From contig NC_085051.1 of the NCBI RefSeq assembly GCF_963662255.1, positions 57,936,101-58,000,100 of the forward strand: a DNA stretch of 64,000 nucleotides. Direction: 5' to 3'. Numbering within the stretch: the stretch's first letter is position 1; each line of letters begins with the position of its first letter. Both the position numbers and the translations under genes were made by a program. The stretch is from Cinclus cinclus. Its lineage: Eukaryota > Chordata > Aves > Passeriformes > Cinclidae. The notes beneath the pieces are model-generated. The model searched no databases, was not told the DNA's origin, and was given only the letters and a program-made list of their open reading frames with translations. Shown piece by piece: positions 13,339 through 25,566 of the stretch.

Positions 13339-14159
13339 TCAGACTATCACATGAAGCCAGCTGTGGGGACAGAAATTGATGCTATGTGCCAAACAAGTCT
13401 CTTTATATTTTCATGATATTTTACGCTGGATTTTTTTAAATCTTCCAGGGAGAATTTGCAGCCTTGTTAACTCCTACTGGATGGCCGGGTAAGCCCCAGC
13501 ACTGGTCACAGGCTGTTACATCAAGCCCAGCACTTTGAGCAGCAAAAAAGGGCTGGGACCAGCCTCATCCTGTGCTGAGGGGGACCTTCTTGGCAGCAGC
13601 CAGAAGCAGAGAAATGCTGGTGTGGATTTCCAGAAAAGAACATTTGTCTTTTGCAACACTCCTCAGCATTAGGACAACATTTAGAGATGCAGGGAAGCCT
13701 CCTGGTCCCAGCTGCTTTGGCTCCCACTGTGACCTCCTTTGGTTTGTATTAAATCATGGTTAGGACTGTTCGTTGTTCAAGGTGAGAGCTCTGATTTACA
13801 AGGGGCTGAGGCTGCACTTTATCCACAGAGAGCAAAAATGCTTCACAAAAGGAAAGCTCTCCCCATCTGAGAAGCTTCTGGAGTGGAAACAATGACCAAA
13901 TCACTTGGAAAGGTAAATCCCAGCACAGGGAAACACTAGCCAGATTGTGGTCTAGAAGGGGATCAAGGAAACAAAACACTTTACAACTGAAAGGGTATTT
14001 TAGAGCAGGCACAGGCAACACATTTTTGTGCCTTTTCACAACCACCTCTGTTGGCTCACCACATAACCTGATGGGCATCATTGCAAGCTCAAAGGGGTTT
14101 TATGAGATGAATCCATCTCATCTCAGGTTGCAGAAGAAATGAGGGACATCTGGGCATGG

Positions 14160-14256
14160 TGGTCTCCAGTGGGACTGGGATGGACTGGGACAGGGCTGGA
14201 TCCATCCTCTTTTGGCACCCACACTTCCAACCTAAACCATTCTGTGATTCCATGAT
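14160..14256 (+). mobile_element. Degraded CR1 LINE 3' tail
   Basis: The last 35 bp or so (CTTCCAACCTAAACCATTC, then TGTGATTCCATGAT) match the CR1 end pattern. The preceding 60 bp (GGGCATGGTGGTCTCCAGTG and following) only loosely resemble the 3' UTR. This is an old, diverged fragment. The right end is reliable and the left end is a guess. Confidence 0.6.
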
Positions 14257-14322
14257 CCAAGCCAAGAGGGGAGGTCTAGAACTGAAGCTGTGTGTTGGTC
14301 TGTGCTTTTTTTTCCCCTTCAG

Positions 14323-14383
14323 AGCACCTGGTACCTCCAGAGGTCACAAGGCCGAATTAATTAGAGGACTGGGAAACCATCAG
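14323..14383 (+). other. Candidate exon (61 bp), low confidence
   Basis: A strong acceptor (a T8-CCCC-TTCAG pyrimidine run) is followed by 61 bp and a CAG/GTACTA donor. One reading frame is stop-free (APGTSRGHKAELIRGLGNHQ); frame 1 hits TAG. The length is not a multiple of three. Splice-like pairs of this quality also occur elsewhere in the window, so chance is a serious alternative. It could equally be a lncRNA exon or nothing. No family was recognised. Confidence 0.15.
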
Positions 14384-16166
14384 GTACTACGGGAATTAAT
14401 ATGATGGTGGAAATCCCTATTCATCATTTTCTGCTGTCCTCTGGATTGATCAGCTGGATTCCAGCAGCTGATAACTAGTCCTCAGTATCTGCATTTGCTG
14501 TAGGATCATTGTGTGACATGCATTCTAAAAAAATACTCTTCCATTTATCGCAATCTTTTTGCATAAATTTAAATAACTGGATTTCATTTATTTAGTTGAA
14601 AGCATTCTGCACGACACATTTCGCTTGACGTTACAGCTGCAAGTCTTAAAAGCCCCCAGCAAGAACCACAGCTTATGGAAAGCTTCCCCAGCACACCATA
14701 AACACGGAGAGGACCGTGGGGACCGTGCTGTGACAGGGAAAGGAGCCCCTGCCAGGCACCAAACCCACCCTCCTGGGGAAGCTGTCTCCTGGGGAACCCC
14801 AAAAGCTCCCTGGGGAGATGTCATTTCCCTGACTGGAGCACAGCGATGCAGGGATCTCTGCTGCAGGTACACAGAGCAGACCAGATGAGGGTGGATGCTG
14901 ATGCACAAGGCAGCTCAGAGCAGCAGGAGCTGAAGATGTGGGCAGAAATCTGGGAGCGAGCACAGAGGGTTCCCAGCTGGGTGGTGTGGTCGGAGCTCCC
15001 TCTCCTGACAGGCCAGCATCGTGATGTGACCTCGGCTTTTAACCTCTCTGAGGGATGGATGCAGAGCCAGGATTTTTCCTGGTGTCCCTCAGCTCTCTAG
15101 GAAGCGCCTGATTTTACATCCAGACTCCTCTCTGCTCAAACAGCAGGCAGGAATATAAAGCAAATGCATGTATCTTGAATTAAATTCCAGGCAGCACTAG
15201 TGCTGCTTAATCTTCAGAAAAGAGCCAGCACTGCTATTTCCCTCATAAGCTGGAGTTTCCTTCCAGCCTGACAAGGTGAGACACTGCAGCCCTTTATTTG
15301 AGGAATGGCACATTTTATTTTTCTATTCCTTTCCCTGATGATCTGTGTGTAATTTCATTTAGCCACACCAGTGTGCTAGGCTGCCTGGATGGGAAAATCC
15401 TCACACTTAAAGAACTGATCCAGAGAACCAGTTCCTGAGGAGCAGCCAAACCTCTTTTGCAGCATCTTGGCTGATTGAGACTTTTCTAATTTGGCTTTAC
15501 ATTTCCTAGAAATTTTTGAAGAAGTGTGTGTGTCAGTGAGGCTGCAGACCCAGAGGAGCACCCAGCTTGTCACCATTTATTTTAGCCTCTCATTTCTTTT
15601 GGACTTCAATTAAACTCGTCATAGGAGTAGAGAAACAAACCCAAAAATCCCCACTAAATAAAAAAAGCCATAGATACATTATGCAGCCATTGTGTTTTGC
15701 AATCTAATTACTTTAACACGTAGAGATGGAGGAGGGTGTTATTGCTCGTAATACCGGAAAGCTTTCGTGGAATAACACAGAATTATTAAACTTTTCAGAA
15801 AGAATCCAGTTTGCAGTTCCCACTGCACGTTTACCTGGGCGATTTTTCCTTTTCCTGTGGCCGAGAATCACTTTGTATTACACTTTCCTGCCTATAAAAG
15901 AAGCCCTTGTTCATAGCTGCCCTGAGGTGCTCATAATGTTATTGGTTCTGTGCTAAGAAGTTGGGGTTGCTGTGAATTCCTGCCTTGTGGCTCTCCAGCT
16001 CACAAAAGTAAACACATTTACTGAGTTAGCTCGGCTTCACGGTGCCCAAAATCCCACAGGGAATGAAAAGTCCTATCGAAGGAAGCTTTGAAACCCTACT
16101 TGCTCTACACCACTTTTCTCGGGCAGGAGAGCACACAAAGCATGCTTCTGTGCTGTATTTACTGCT

Positions 16167-16167
<1 letters not shown>

Positions 16168-16198
<31 letters not shown>
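16168..16198. repeat. T31 homopolymer
   Basis: Thirty-one uninterrupted T residues, the longest homopolymer in the window. Read on the minus strand it could be a poly(A) tail, but the minus-strand sequence leading into it shows no recognisable transcript and no clear target-site duplication. Confidence 0.9.
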
Positions 16199-16199
<1 letters not shown>

Positions 16200-19100
16200 T
16201 GGATCCAGTGCATAAGAGCTGCATTGAATCTTGGCAGAGGAGAAAGGGCTCCCCTTGGAAACGTGCAGGATGCAATGGAAAAAAAAAATCTGTGCTTTTC
16301 AATGCTTACTGAATCCCTTGTGCCCAGCACACAGGTGGCTGCCTGGAGATGAAAAAATCACTCACGGGTGAAGGGAGAAGCAGCCAAAACAGTAATTTTC
16401 CTGGCTCAGATGCACTTAATAAGAATTAAATAGGTAAAGCCAAGGCCAGTCAGGGCAGGGGATGCCTGGGGAATGTGTATCCCTGCTGCCACAGCAGCTG
16501 AGCACTGTAGGAACCCCTCTCTGTGATGCTTAGAGAAGGGACACGCTGGGGATCTGACCCCTGACATGCATCCTGCTCTTCCTGCAGAGTGTCTCCCTTC
16601 AATGTACACCCACAGGCAGAAGAACCTCTGAAAAATGCCTGCTCCAGACACAGCTTCTCAAAATCTTCATTTTCTTCCAGCTCTAATTGGATCCAGGTGG
16701 ATGTTAGTCTGGGATTTGGGTGGGGGAGTGTGCAGCAGGAGGAACCAGATGAGCACCAGTTCATGGAGTTGAGAGGGTGCTGCCCAATTAAAAATCATCA
16801 GTACTAGTACGAGATTTTGTTTTGGAGGGAGGATGTAATTTGCTGATCCAGATTTTCTCCAGCACAGCTCCTGCAAGAAATTAAAGCACCTGGGACCAGT
16901 TTCCCGGAGAAAGTCCCTCTCTAGAATGACATCAACCTACCCTGGAGCCCTCTCCTTCCATTGAAAACATGGGACAACCTCCTGGGATGGGGAGAACCAG
17001 AGGGGATGCTGATTGCCAGGGACATGGCCTAAGGTGACAGCATCCTGCTGGCACCCCAAAGGGCAGAGTGTCCTCTCCTTCCTGTGGTGATATCTGTGGG
17101 GCAGTGGTGCGGACAGCTGGCATGGGATTATCCTGGGAATAAGGGCATTGCCAAGGATGTCTCCACACCAGCCCTGCTTGGCAGAGCTGTAACATGTCCA
17201 ACAGCTCAGCCTCACCCCAGGAATGGTGCACGTGTCCAGGACACGTTCCAGCTGCTCATCCTTTGTGCTGGATCACTGGTGACGCCAGCGTGCTCACACC
17301 CCCAAAGCACATGGGCAACACAAACTGGCACACTATTCCCCCTCTTCTCGTGAAATGCCCTTTCTTCCTTAGGCTCCTTAATCTGAAATTAAATTCTAGC
17401 TGGGCTGTGGCTGATGGCTGAGCAGGGCATGGGGAGGCTGAGGAGCAAATCGCAGCTCAGCGCTCCAGATGTTGGCGCTCGCTCCCGACGCCCATGTCGT
17501 GTTCCATCAGACACATTCCAGAAGTCTTCATTTTCTAGGCATGAAAACGTTTTAACAATAAACAGAAATTCTTCTGATTACATGGTTATATTTGGCTGCT
17601 GGAAACAGACTCTTATTAAGTGAGGCAGAGAGCAATTAATGTCATGTAGAGAGCAGTCTTTCACATTGCAAAAAGTGGGACCAATATATCTTTCCCACAT
17701 CCAGCAGCTGGGACCATGAGTTAAAGGCTTCAAGTTTGCAAAAGCTGATTAAGATGCTTGTTGTACGGATGTGAGCAGCTCTACTTAAATTGGAGCCTGG
17801 CAAAAATCTCTCTGTAATGAAATCCATGGAAGTTTTAGCACTGACTTTAGTGGGAACAGTATTTTGGAGGTACTCTTCAAAGGGGTTTTTAACTCAGTTT
17901 CACCCCTTCCCACCACCAGCAGCCTGGATGGTTCATTCTTAATTTACATTCTGGACATTGAAATGAAGTAGAAAACATAATTGAGCTGGAAGATCTTCAC
18001 CAAAGGAGTCTTGAGGCTATACCTATGTGTCTGCAGCTCCTGAAGGAAAGGAAAAAAACAACATAATGAAACTGAGCCGCAAATAGCTTCACAATTATTT
18101 TTACCACCTAATTTGGTGCACGAGGCTGGAGGCTTGCTCTTTGCATACCACACTCCTGCTGCAGACTCAAGAAGAGCCCGAAAGGCCACGGAACAGACGA
18201 GAAATTCATTATCATCTCTTTCATGTTGCAGCTGTGACAGAGGCCCTGGAGAATTTGCCCAGCATGATATTTGCAAATGCCTGCTTGCCTCTTTATTAGC
18301 TCAACTTGAGAACTGCAGCTGAGGATGGCATTCCTCTTCCTGCCCTACTCCCATCCAGCCAGCCCAGCCCTACCACCTGGGAAGGGCAATCTGGACCAGC
18401 TTCCAGGGGAGTCTCCGCTCAGTCTGTCCTGATGGCACTCTTGGGGACGTGGAGCAATGATGCCACCACAGCTCAGGCTGGAGTCACTCACGCTCAGCAA
18501 GCCAGAGGCTCTGGATGCTGCAGGAGTTACAGATTTTTGCAGTGAATTATGGCGCTCTTTGATGAGACAGGGAAGCTACAGTAAAACCACCAGCTCCACA
18601 ATGAAAGGGCTTTTATACACTCTGCTGCAGTGGTGGCTATGGTTGCCAACTTAGCACAATTCACTTCCAAGCACAAGAGCAGCACAAACTGGTTTAAGAC
18701 AATTTCTGAATGATGAATGCTGACTTGAAAGGTTTCCAGTACAACATAATTACCCTGCATTAATGTGCCATACACAATGGTCTATATGTATCTCAGTGGG
18801 AATCTCAGTGGGACTTGGTGGGCTCCGTTCCAAGTAACCTCTGCTGGGAGTCATGCTCAGAGTTTGACAGGCTGACCCACAAATAGGTCCCATATTCATT
18901 CCCAAATTACTCCTGTGCAGGATCAGACTTGAGAGATCCAGGGCCATATGCAGTGGTGTGTGGCAGCACACAATTGTACTCAGCTGTAGTGCTGAGCCTG
19001 GGTTGTTTTGACTACTTGGCCTGATGCATTTTCCTTGGGCTAATGTATGCACACCTTAATCTTTAGTTGCTCTGAGACAGACAGCTCTAATGAACTCCTC

Positions 19101-19282
19101 GAAGCTTCAAAGATAAGTGAGATCAGGGAGAAGAGAACTCAACCACTTGTCCTGAGCAAAGGCCAAACTGAATGAAAAATTCATTTACTTATTCCCAGTT
19201 AACCAGCATGTACTGTGAGATTTCACCTAACCCTCAAAATGCAATGAAATTCTCTACAATTACTGTTCTTCTACTGAAAAAG

Positions 19283-19432
19283 TAGATTTAGATTCAATAT
19301 TAGGAAACTGTGAGGATGGCAAGGCACTGGCACAGATTGTTCATAGAAGCTATGACTGCCCCATCCCTGGAGGGGTTCAAGGGCAGGCTGGATGGAGCAA
19401 AAGCTGATCAGGATGGGATCTAGATTAGCTTT
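19283..19432 (+). mobile_element. CR1 LINE 3' UTR fragment lacking its tail
   Basis: CR1 landmarks appear in order: GATTCAATATTAGGAAACTG, GGCACTGGCACAGATTG, CCCCATCCCTGGAGGGGTTC and GGCAGGCTGGATGG. The terminal CCAACC...ATTCTATGA part is missing, so the element has lost its 3' end as well as being 5'-truncated. It is moderately diverged. Confidence 0.8.
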
Positions 19433-19517
19433 TGAATATCTCAACATCTGGCTTGTTTTGCCACTGCCAGAGGCCCAGGGATCCTGGCAATAAGCAGAGG
19501 ATAAATGCATTCAGGGG

Positions 19518-19532
19518 AAAAAAAAAAAAAAA
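19518..19532. repeat. A15 homopolymer
   Basis: Fifteen A residues follow GGGG and precede CCAAAAAA. Simple repeat. Confidence 0.85.
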
Positions 19533-21269
19533 CCAAAAAACACTCGCTAATCAGTTCTTGGTCCTGGGCTAAAACTTCCTTCCAAAGCTCAGAGCTGTTT
19601 GAAGCAGGGATTTTTCCCCCTGGGCTCATTTCCAACCAGCATGATGGCTGTACTGGTTTTGTCCCACTGTGCTGCTCTCAGCCCTGGAGACATGGGCAGA
19701 CTCCTGCAGTTCTTGTGGGAAAGAGGCAATGAGACTCTGGGCAAAGGAAAGAATTCCTCATCACAGCCAGCAAGTCCTCATCCCAGAGCCAGGGTCTCCA
19801 GCCCACGGCATGGAGGGGGAATATTTAATTAACAGTAGGGTGATTCCACTTCCCTGTTTGGTTTTGCACTGCCAAATGCTTGTGGTGGAGGCAAAGGCAG
19901 CTGTGAAGGGGCTGTTAAAATGACTTGGAGAAGTAAAAACAGCAGTGCAGGGAAATGCACTGCAGATAGGCAGCTTCAAAGGCACGCAGGTAACAATGGC
20001 TGGACACATCCCAGGTGGAGAGAGTTACTCTTCACAGAGCTGAGCTTGGGATCAAAGTAGATCTCAAAGCTCCAAGACCCTGGAAGGCAGAGCAGGTTTG
20101 GGTGGTGGGTGGTGGCAAAAGGAGCTGGAGAGTGAAGGAGGATTCGCTTTGACTTAGTCAGGGCAAGCTGTGAGCAGATGAGTTCATTATTAACTGCAAG
20201 GAATTGGCTGCCTGGTACACAGCTAGAGAACGTGAAGCTTGTGCAGAAGGAGTAGGAGCCATTTTTACCTCAGGAAACAAGGTTTATATGAGGATACAGC
20301 CTGTTGGTTCCTCTCCACCCTCAAACTTTTGAACCAGCTTGCCAATTTTAACCACATTCGAAAGTGGGGCAGATGCCTCCCAGATAAGGCTCCCACTGAT
20401 TTGTTTCTCAGTTAAGAGACAAAGAGAAACTCATCACCTGCACAAAAAGGAGGGAAACCCAACCAAGCACCCCTGAAAGAGGAGGAATGTCTCTATCTGT
20501 TCCCATTAGCACCTGGATGACTGGCAGATCACCTGCCCTAATCTCCCACCCAGCCAGGACACAGAGGAGAAAAAGAATTATGACCTAAAGTGGTTTCTGA
20601 GTCATTATTCATCAGTTGATGCCCTAGGCTTTAATGCAAAATCTTTTAACAGGCTCAAAACATACTAAATTCACAGCAGGGGTAAGGTGGGGAGGGTTAG
20701 TACACTAAGCTTTTGACTAGGTGAGGAATGGTGCCTGGGAGGGGAAAGTTTTGAATCAAGCACTCCGAGAGACCTCTAGGATAATTTACTCCATACTGAA
20801 ATAGCAAACCATGTGAAACAAATAAATAAAATGGGATAAGGAATGGATGAAGCTGAACTGTTTGGCTCCTGCAGCAGCCCTAGTAAAGAAGGAACAGGGA
20901 CTTGAGACCTCTTGAAGGGCAAAGGGATGTTCTGGCAATTAGGATGTTCACTTGGAATTTAAGACGTCCAAGAGCAGCTCTCTGACACAGGTTTCCCAAG
21001 TGGCCTTGTGCACGTTGCCTGCCCTCTGCCAATTCCCCACCTGTTGAACCTCCCCACCTCAAAATCATCAGTAAATCACTAGAACTCTTTCTGATCTCAT
21101 ATTTGAGGTCTTTGGGTTTGTTTCTGTTAAGGTAACAATACTGTTAAGTGCATTGATACAGTTTTACTTTTATTGAAAACATGCTGCTGTAACCTCAAGA
21201 CTGACTCAAAATCTCTTTGCCCAGAAATATTATACTCTTCCAGCTCTTGAAACCCACAGGACTCTTCCC

Positions 21270-21292
21270 TTTTTTTTTTTTTTTTTTTTTTT
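21270..21292. repeat. T23 homopolymer
   Basis: Twenty-three T residues end in CAGAG. It looks like a very strong polypyrimidine tract, but I found no matching donor downstream. Confidence 0.9.
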
Positions 21293-22493
21293 CAGAGTTG
21301 TGGAGCCAAAGCACTTTAATCTGCATCCCTGGCTTCTTGATCCATCTCCATATCTGCTTTCAGGGGTTTGTTTTAATTATTCTTTCCTTATCAACCTAGT
21401 CCCTAAAGGTCATATGTAGCCATGCCGTCACCAGAAATCTGTTTAAACAAACAACACCTGGTGAAAGCCCTTGTGACAATGCACATTACACATGGTGAGA
21501 GGTCAGGACCATCTCAAATACTCTGCTCCCTCAGGGAATGCTTAATCTTTCCAGGCCAGGTTTATAGGAAGCAAATGATATAATTTGAAAAAGCTCATTA
21601 TTTCAAAAGTTCATTTTTTTTTTTTTTCAGGAACAAGCATTTCCTCAGGCTTGAAATATTAGCCTTACAAACCACAACAGCTAAGCACTTCATTTTTATA
21701 CTGGCAGGGTGATGAGCCAGGAAGAAGAGAGCTCTTCTGTGGCTCAGAGCTTGTCTTCCTTTTGTCAGAGACAGATATCTTGGGGTTCAGCCCAGTTTCC
21801 CGTTCCTGGGTGTGGTGTTGAGCTGAAACCCCACTGAGGATATGTGAAAATGCAGCTGGGGCTTGTTTAATCCCATTTGCAGAGGACAGGTCTCCTTTGT
21901 GGACCCCACCTGTCCCTAGATGTCTGAGGACCCCATTAATGCAGTGGGGCTGTTTGCACAGACCAGCAGGAAGCCCTCTTTGGCCAGTGAGAGGAAATAT
22001 TACCAGTCTCTTTGCAGCATGGTTTCTGGCCTGTCTCCACTCTGCTTTTCAGTTTAAAGTGCTGTCCTTTGGCACTTTCCATCCTCTCTCCAAGCACACC
22101 ATCCAGCACTTGCAGATGTGCCAGCAGCCCCCTCAGCATCTCAGGGATGGTCCCCCAGCCCCATCCCCTCCCATCTCACCCCACTGGATCCAAGGCACAG
22201 CAGTGGAATGCCATGCACAGATTTCAAATGACACCCTTAGAACAATGCAAACCCGTTGGCAGTGCCACTTTTAGCAGCTCCAAGGCCAGGGAAAAGAATG
22301 GATGTGTCTGTTCTCCACTTTGTTTGTGGAGGAGGCTGAGTGAGCCTGGTGCAGGTGAAGCCAAGTTTGCAGCTCTTTTCCAAAGCCCAAAGGACCATCA
22401 CCTTTGGGTCTCCAAATATCATATTCCAGCTCCTCTATAACCTTCACCCTGCTACCCAGACAGCACCCCCCAGACTGGGTATTTTTGGTTGGA

Positions 22494-22630
22494 TTATCCC
22501 TGGAAGTGTCCCATGCCAGGCTGGATGGGGCAAGCTGGTTGAGTGAAAGGTGTCCCTGCCCACATCTGGGGATTGGAACTGGATGGGCTTTAAGGTACCT
22601 TCAACCTCAACCATTCTGTGATGCTGTGAT
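22494..22630 (+). mobile_element. CR1 LINE, 3' end fragment
   Basis: CR1 3' UTR landmarks are CCCTGGAAGTGTCCCATGCC, GGCTGGATGGGGC, GGTGTCCCTGCCCA, TTGGAACTGGATGGGC and the tail CCATTCTGTGATGCTGTGAT. It is about 137 bp and 5'-truncated. It belongs to the subtype ending in CAACCTCAACCATTC and sits only about 70 bp before a second CR1 of another subtype. Confidence 0.9.
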
Positions 22631-22698
22631 TATCAGATTTATGTTTCTGGATGCAGGAAAATTCAAAAGTGGGTCAGTGGACTTAAAGCCTTTAAGTT

Positions 22699-22862
22699 TT
22701 AGTGGTCACAGCTTCCAACCTGTCTTGAGTTCAAGAAGAATTTGGATAACACTCTCAGGCACATGGTGAGATTCTTGGTGCTGTCACGTGCAGATCCAGA
22801 AGCTGGACTCAATGATCTTTTTTGGGTCTCTTCCAGCTCAGGATGTTGTGTGATTCTGTGAG
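22699..22862 (+). mobile_element. CR1 LINE, 3' end fragment (second subtype)
   Basis: Landmarks are AGTGGTCACAGC, GAGTTCAAGAAGAATTTGG, CTCTCAGGCACATGGTG, GGACTCAATGATC and TTCCAGCTCAGGATGTTGTG followed by TGATTCTGTGA. These belong to the CR1 group whose end reads CAACTCAGGATATTCTATGA, unlike the element just upstream. The two therefore arose from independent insertions. Confidence 0.9.
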
Positions 22863-24412
22863 ATCCAGGTCCACCTGAGAATTTGCCTGAGGCAGTGTGG
22901 TGGAGGTGAGAAGGGAAACAGCAGATTTGGCCAAGGAGGGTTTGCTCAGCCAGCACAGGTTGTCCCAAGTGCCTTCCTGCTGGAGCTGCTCTCAGGTGTA
23001 AAAGGCAACAGGATTTCCACTGTGTTTTAAATTCTGACAATACGACCAAACTTTTTGTCAGCTCTCCAAAGACTTGTCTTCACTAGTGAAAAACAGTTCT
23101 TTTCACTGGAAGGTAACTAATGGCCAGCAGCTCTCTTCAGGTAAACAACACAGCCAAGATAGAGGGCTTGGGTTTTACTGTGGGTCAACTCACCAAGGTC
23201 AGTGCTGTGATCTCGCTTGAAGTTGATCTCTGCAAATTTATCTCACAGGGTGCTTCGGTTTTACTGCCTTGTTTGTGTTTTTACCTCAGGATATTGGACA
23301 AGCACTTGCTCCCCTGGGGTTGGGGAAAAAGAATTAAAAAAATTTAGCAGTAAAGACAAGACCAAACAATCCTCTTGAAGGGGAAAATATCTCTACAGGG
23401 GCTAAAACAGCTGTTCTTTGTATAAGTTGACTGACACAGATGTATTATGCTTTCCCCACTGGCAGAAAACAGTGTAAACTAAGGAGACAAGCCTGCACCC
23501 TGTAGGAAACATGATTACCAGAAAAGAAAAAAGTGTCACTAGTAAAAGTGTGTTCAGCTTATATGAATCTACCAGCTCCTTCATAGAAAAACGATGGAGG
23601 AAGAAACAGTGCCAGCAAGTTAACAGCACTTTTACAGGAAATACTCTACTCCTGGTTACAGCCCAAACACAAAAACACAACCTCGGATTTAGGGCCAATA
23701 AAATTAATGTGAAATTGGAAAAAAACAAAGCTCTTGCTGTTTGCAAAATTACATTATGCTTTGTTATGAGTAATTACACAATGAGAGGTTGTTTGTTTGT
23801 TTTTTTTTTTTAATAAAAAGCCTGTCTCCAACACAAGACTGCTGAAAATCATTTAAGAGTTGTGTCTTAGAAGGATACACAGGGTTGAAAAGTGAATTAA
23901 ATCACATTTTGCCCTCTGCCATGCACATGGAAATACCAAGTGATACAGCTGAAACCAGGAAGCTGTTGGTTGCTTTCCAAAGCACTTGTAGAGACTTTGG
24001 CCCACCAATATTTTAAGACTGATTCAGAAAGGGAATGTGGATGTCTGTGCCCTGGGTTTTTGAAACACTAGTGTAGAGTTCTGGAAAAAGTTGTAGGGAT
24101 TGTCTCTGCCATCATCACTTCCTAAAAAAGATCAAACAAACAAAAAGTTTAGATAATAGTGTCTTTAACCTAATGGCACTTGAATTTTCATCAAGACATT
24201 TCCAAATCTAAATAATATATTTATTTGACCCAAGCAAAAGAAGTAAAAGTTAAGGAGAGTGCAGAACTCCCAGCATATTTTTCCCTTTCTTTGCCCTTTC
24301 TTGCATAATAAAACTACTCTCAGTCACAGATATTTTCAAGTTACAGGGCAGTACAAACACAGCCCGTATCTCTGATGTAGGTGGGGCAGGAAGTTATATT
24401 ATCTTCAGCTAA

Positions 24413-24446
24413 TATAAATGAGCATAAAATATAAATGAGCATAAAA
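24413..24446. repeat. Perfect 17-bp tandem duplication
   Basis: The unit TATAAATGAGCATAAAA occurs twice head to tail with no mismatch, which implies a recent duplication, probably by replication slippage. It contains TATAAA and ATGAGCAT-like motifs. Confidence 0.95.
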
Positions 24447-24766
24447 TAACAGCAGTCTTGATGTATTTACATAGCTGCATATCTACCCTCTGACCATCCA
24501 TGCCCTCCTGTCTTCTGGAAAATCCCCTTGGGCTCAGAATGTACATCATCAAGACACAGGGACAACACAAGCCCATTATTTAGGTTGTGTGTCATGGGAG
24601 GAATGAGGATACTTTCTTTAATAGGGCATTTGCTGGCTGTTTGCTGAAGAAATTGTCTCTTGCTGGAGGTCATTTTCAGATGTGCTCTGAGAACAGCTTT
24701 AAGGAGACTCTTTAGTGCAACCAGAGCAACGTTGGGAAGGTCTGAAAAAAAAGTTTTCCAAAGGTA

Positions 24767-24796
24767 TTTTTTTTTTGTTTGTTTTTTTTTTTTTTT
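24767..24796. repeat. T-rich tract (T10-G-T3-G-T15)
   Basis: T-runs are interrupted by two G residues and end in AAAC. Simple repeat. Confidence 0.85.
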
Positions 24797-25566
24797 AAAC
24801 AGAGGAAGTTCCTTTAACCTACATACCTACTCAGAATACATATTTTATGTTCCTAGATTATTTGACTTTAGGAGAACAATAAATTCACAAGAGTTCTTAA
24901 AAAGATCAGTCATGCCTCTTTGTTTTAATGGCATATTTTGAAGTTTTGCCTCCAGAATATTGATAAGAATCAAAGTAACTTTTGATATATGGCGTTAGAT
25001 ATGCTCCAGGAATAAGTTCCCTCTCAAGTTAGGCTGTCTGCAGACAACTCAGACCACCCACTTTCAGCTTAAACACAGCCCGTTCAAAGTCTGCAGCAAT
25101 TCAGATCAGAGCAGTAGCTGTCTGCTCAAACTGTGAGATCTTGGCATTCATCAGACATGTCCAGCACACATCTGATAACACAACTTAAACTGCCCAGGGC
25201 CATTGGAAGGCAGGTGAGAGAAAGCTAGGAAATATCAAAGTTGGAAACAACCTAATCTTCAACTCAGCACAGTACACATTTTGAATTTCACACGCATTCC
25301 ACAAAATTCCCCAAGTCCCAGAAGCTTTAATCCAGTCACTTTGCAACATATGTGTGTTTTATTTAAAAATAAATTATTCAGTATTACTTCTCCTTTCTTG
25401 TATCCAGCTGGCAACATTTTCAGTTAGTTCTACAGGAGCCAACACAACCTCCTATTAGCTGTGGTATTGTCTATTTGTCTGCATCTTCAACCAATTCTCT
25501 GCAAAGCCTTTGGACAAGGCTCCCAGTTAACCCAGTGCCCCAGGGGCTTCCCAGTGACACTTTTCT

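Larger units (their letters stand above)
4758..14159. other. Single-copy non-coding stretch with microsatellites
   Basis: Apart from the simple repeats listed separately (6069-6125, 6239-6276, 9919-9934, 10214-10228, 11422-11437), no gene or transposon was recognised in these 9.4 kb. A 198-codon minus-strand frame (6462-7058) and a 173-codon plus-strand frame (6400-6921) overlap, but neither shows a known domain or convincing splice context. A perfect 18-bp palindrome lies at 13321-13338. Confidence 0.55.
14257..19282. other. Single-copy non-coding stretch
   Basis: No gene was recognised. Contents are a splice-site-bounded interval at 14323-14383 (listed separately), a T31 run at 16168-16198 and a small CpG cluster at 17451-17499. 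Several overlapping frames of 60-110 codons occur on both strands without domains. Confidence 0.55.
19433..22493. other. Single-copy non-coding stretch
   Basis: Nothing gene-like was recognised. It contains an A15 run (19518-19532), a T23 run followed by CAG (21270-21295), and a T14 run (21614-21627). The T-run plus CAG resembles a splice acceptor, but no good donor follows within a normal exon length. Confidence 0.55.
22863..25566. other. Single-copy non-coding stretch
   Basis: No gene was recognised. It contains a perfect 17-bp tandem duplication (24413-24446), an interrupted T tract (24767-24796) and AT-rich sequence around 24150-24450. Confidence 0.55.

Noticed and set aside
16073..16330. 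T31 run read as the poly(A) tail of a minus-strand processed pseudogene
   Set aside because: No recognisable transcript precedes the tail and no target-site duplication was found. Processed pseudogenes are rare in birds because CR1 does not mobilise poly(A) mRNA efficiently.
17944..18276. Minus-strand acceptor (pyrimidine tract ending CCTTCAG) before a 39-bp open stretch
   Set aside because: The possible donor (GTGAAG) is weak and no polyadenylation signal follows that would make it a terminal exon.
20424..20458. 35-bp minus-strand interval with CTCTTTCAG acceptor and GTGATG donor
   Set aside because: Not a multiple of three, open in all three frames (so uninformative), and the donor is weak.
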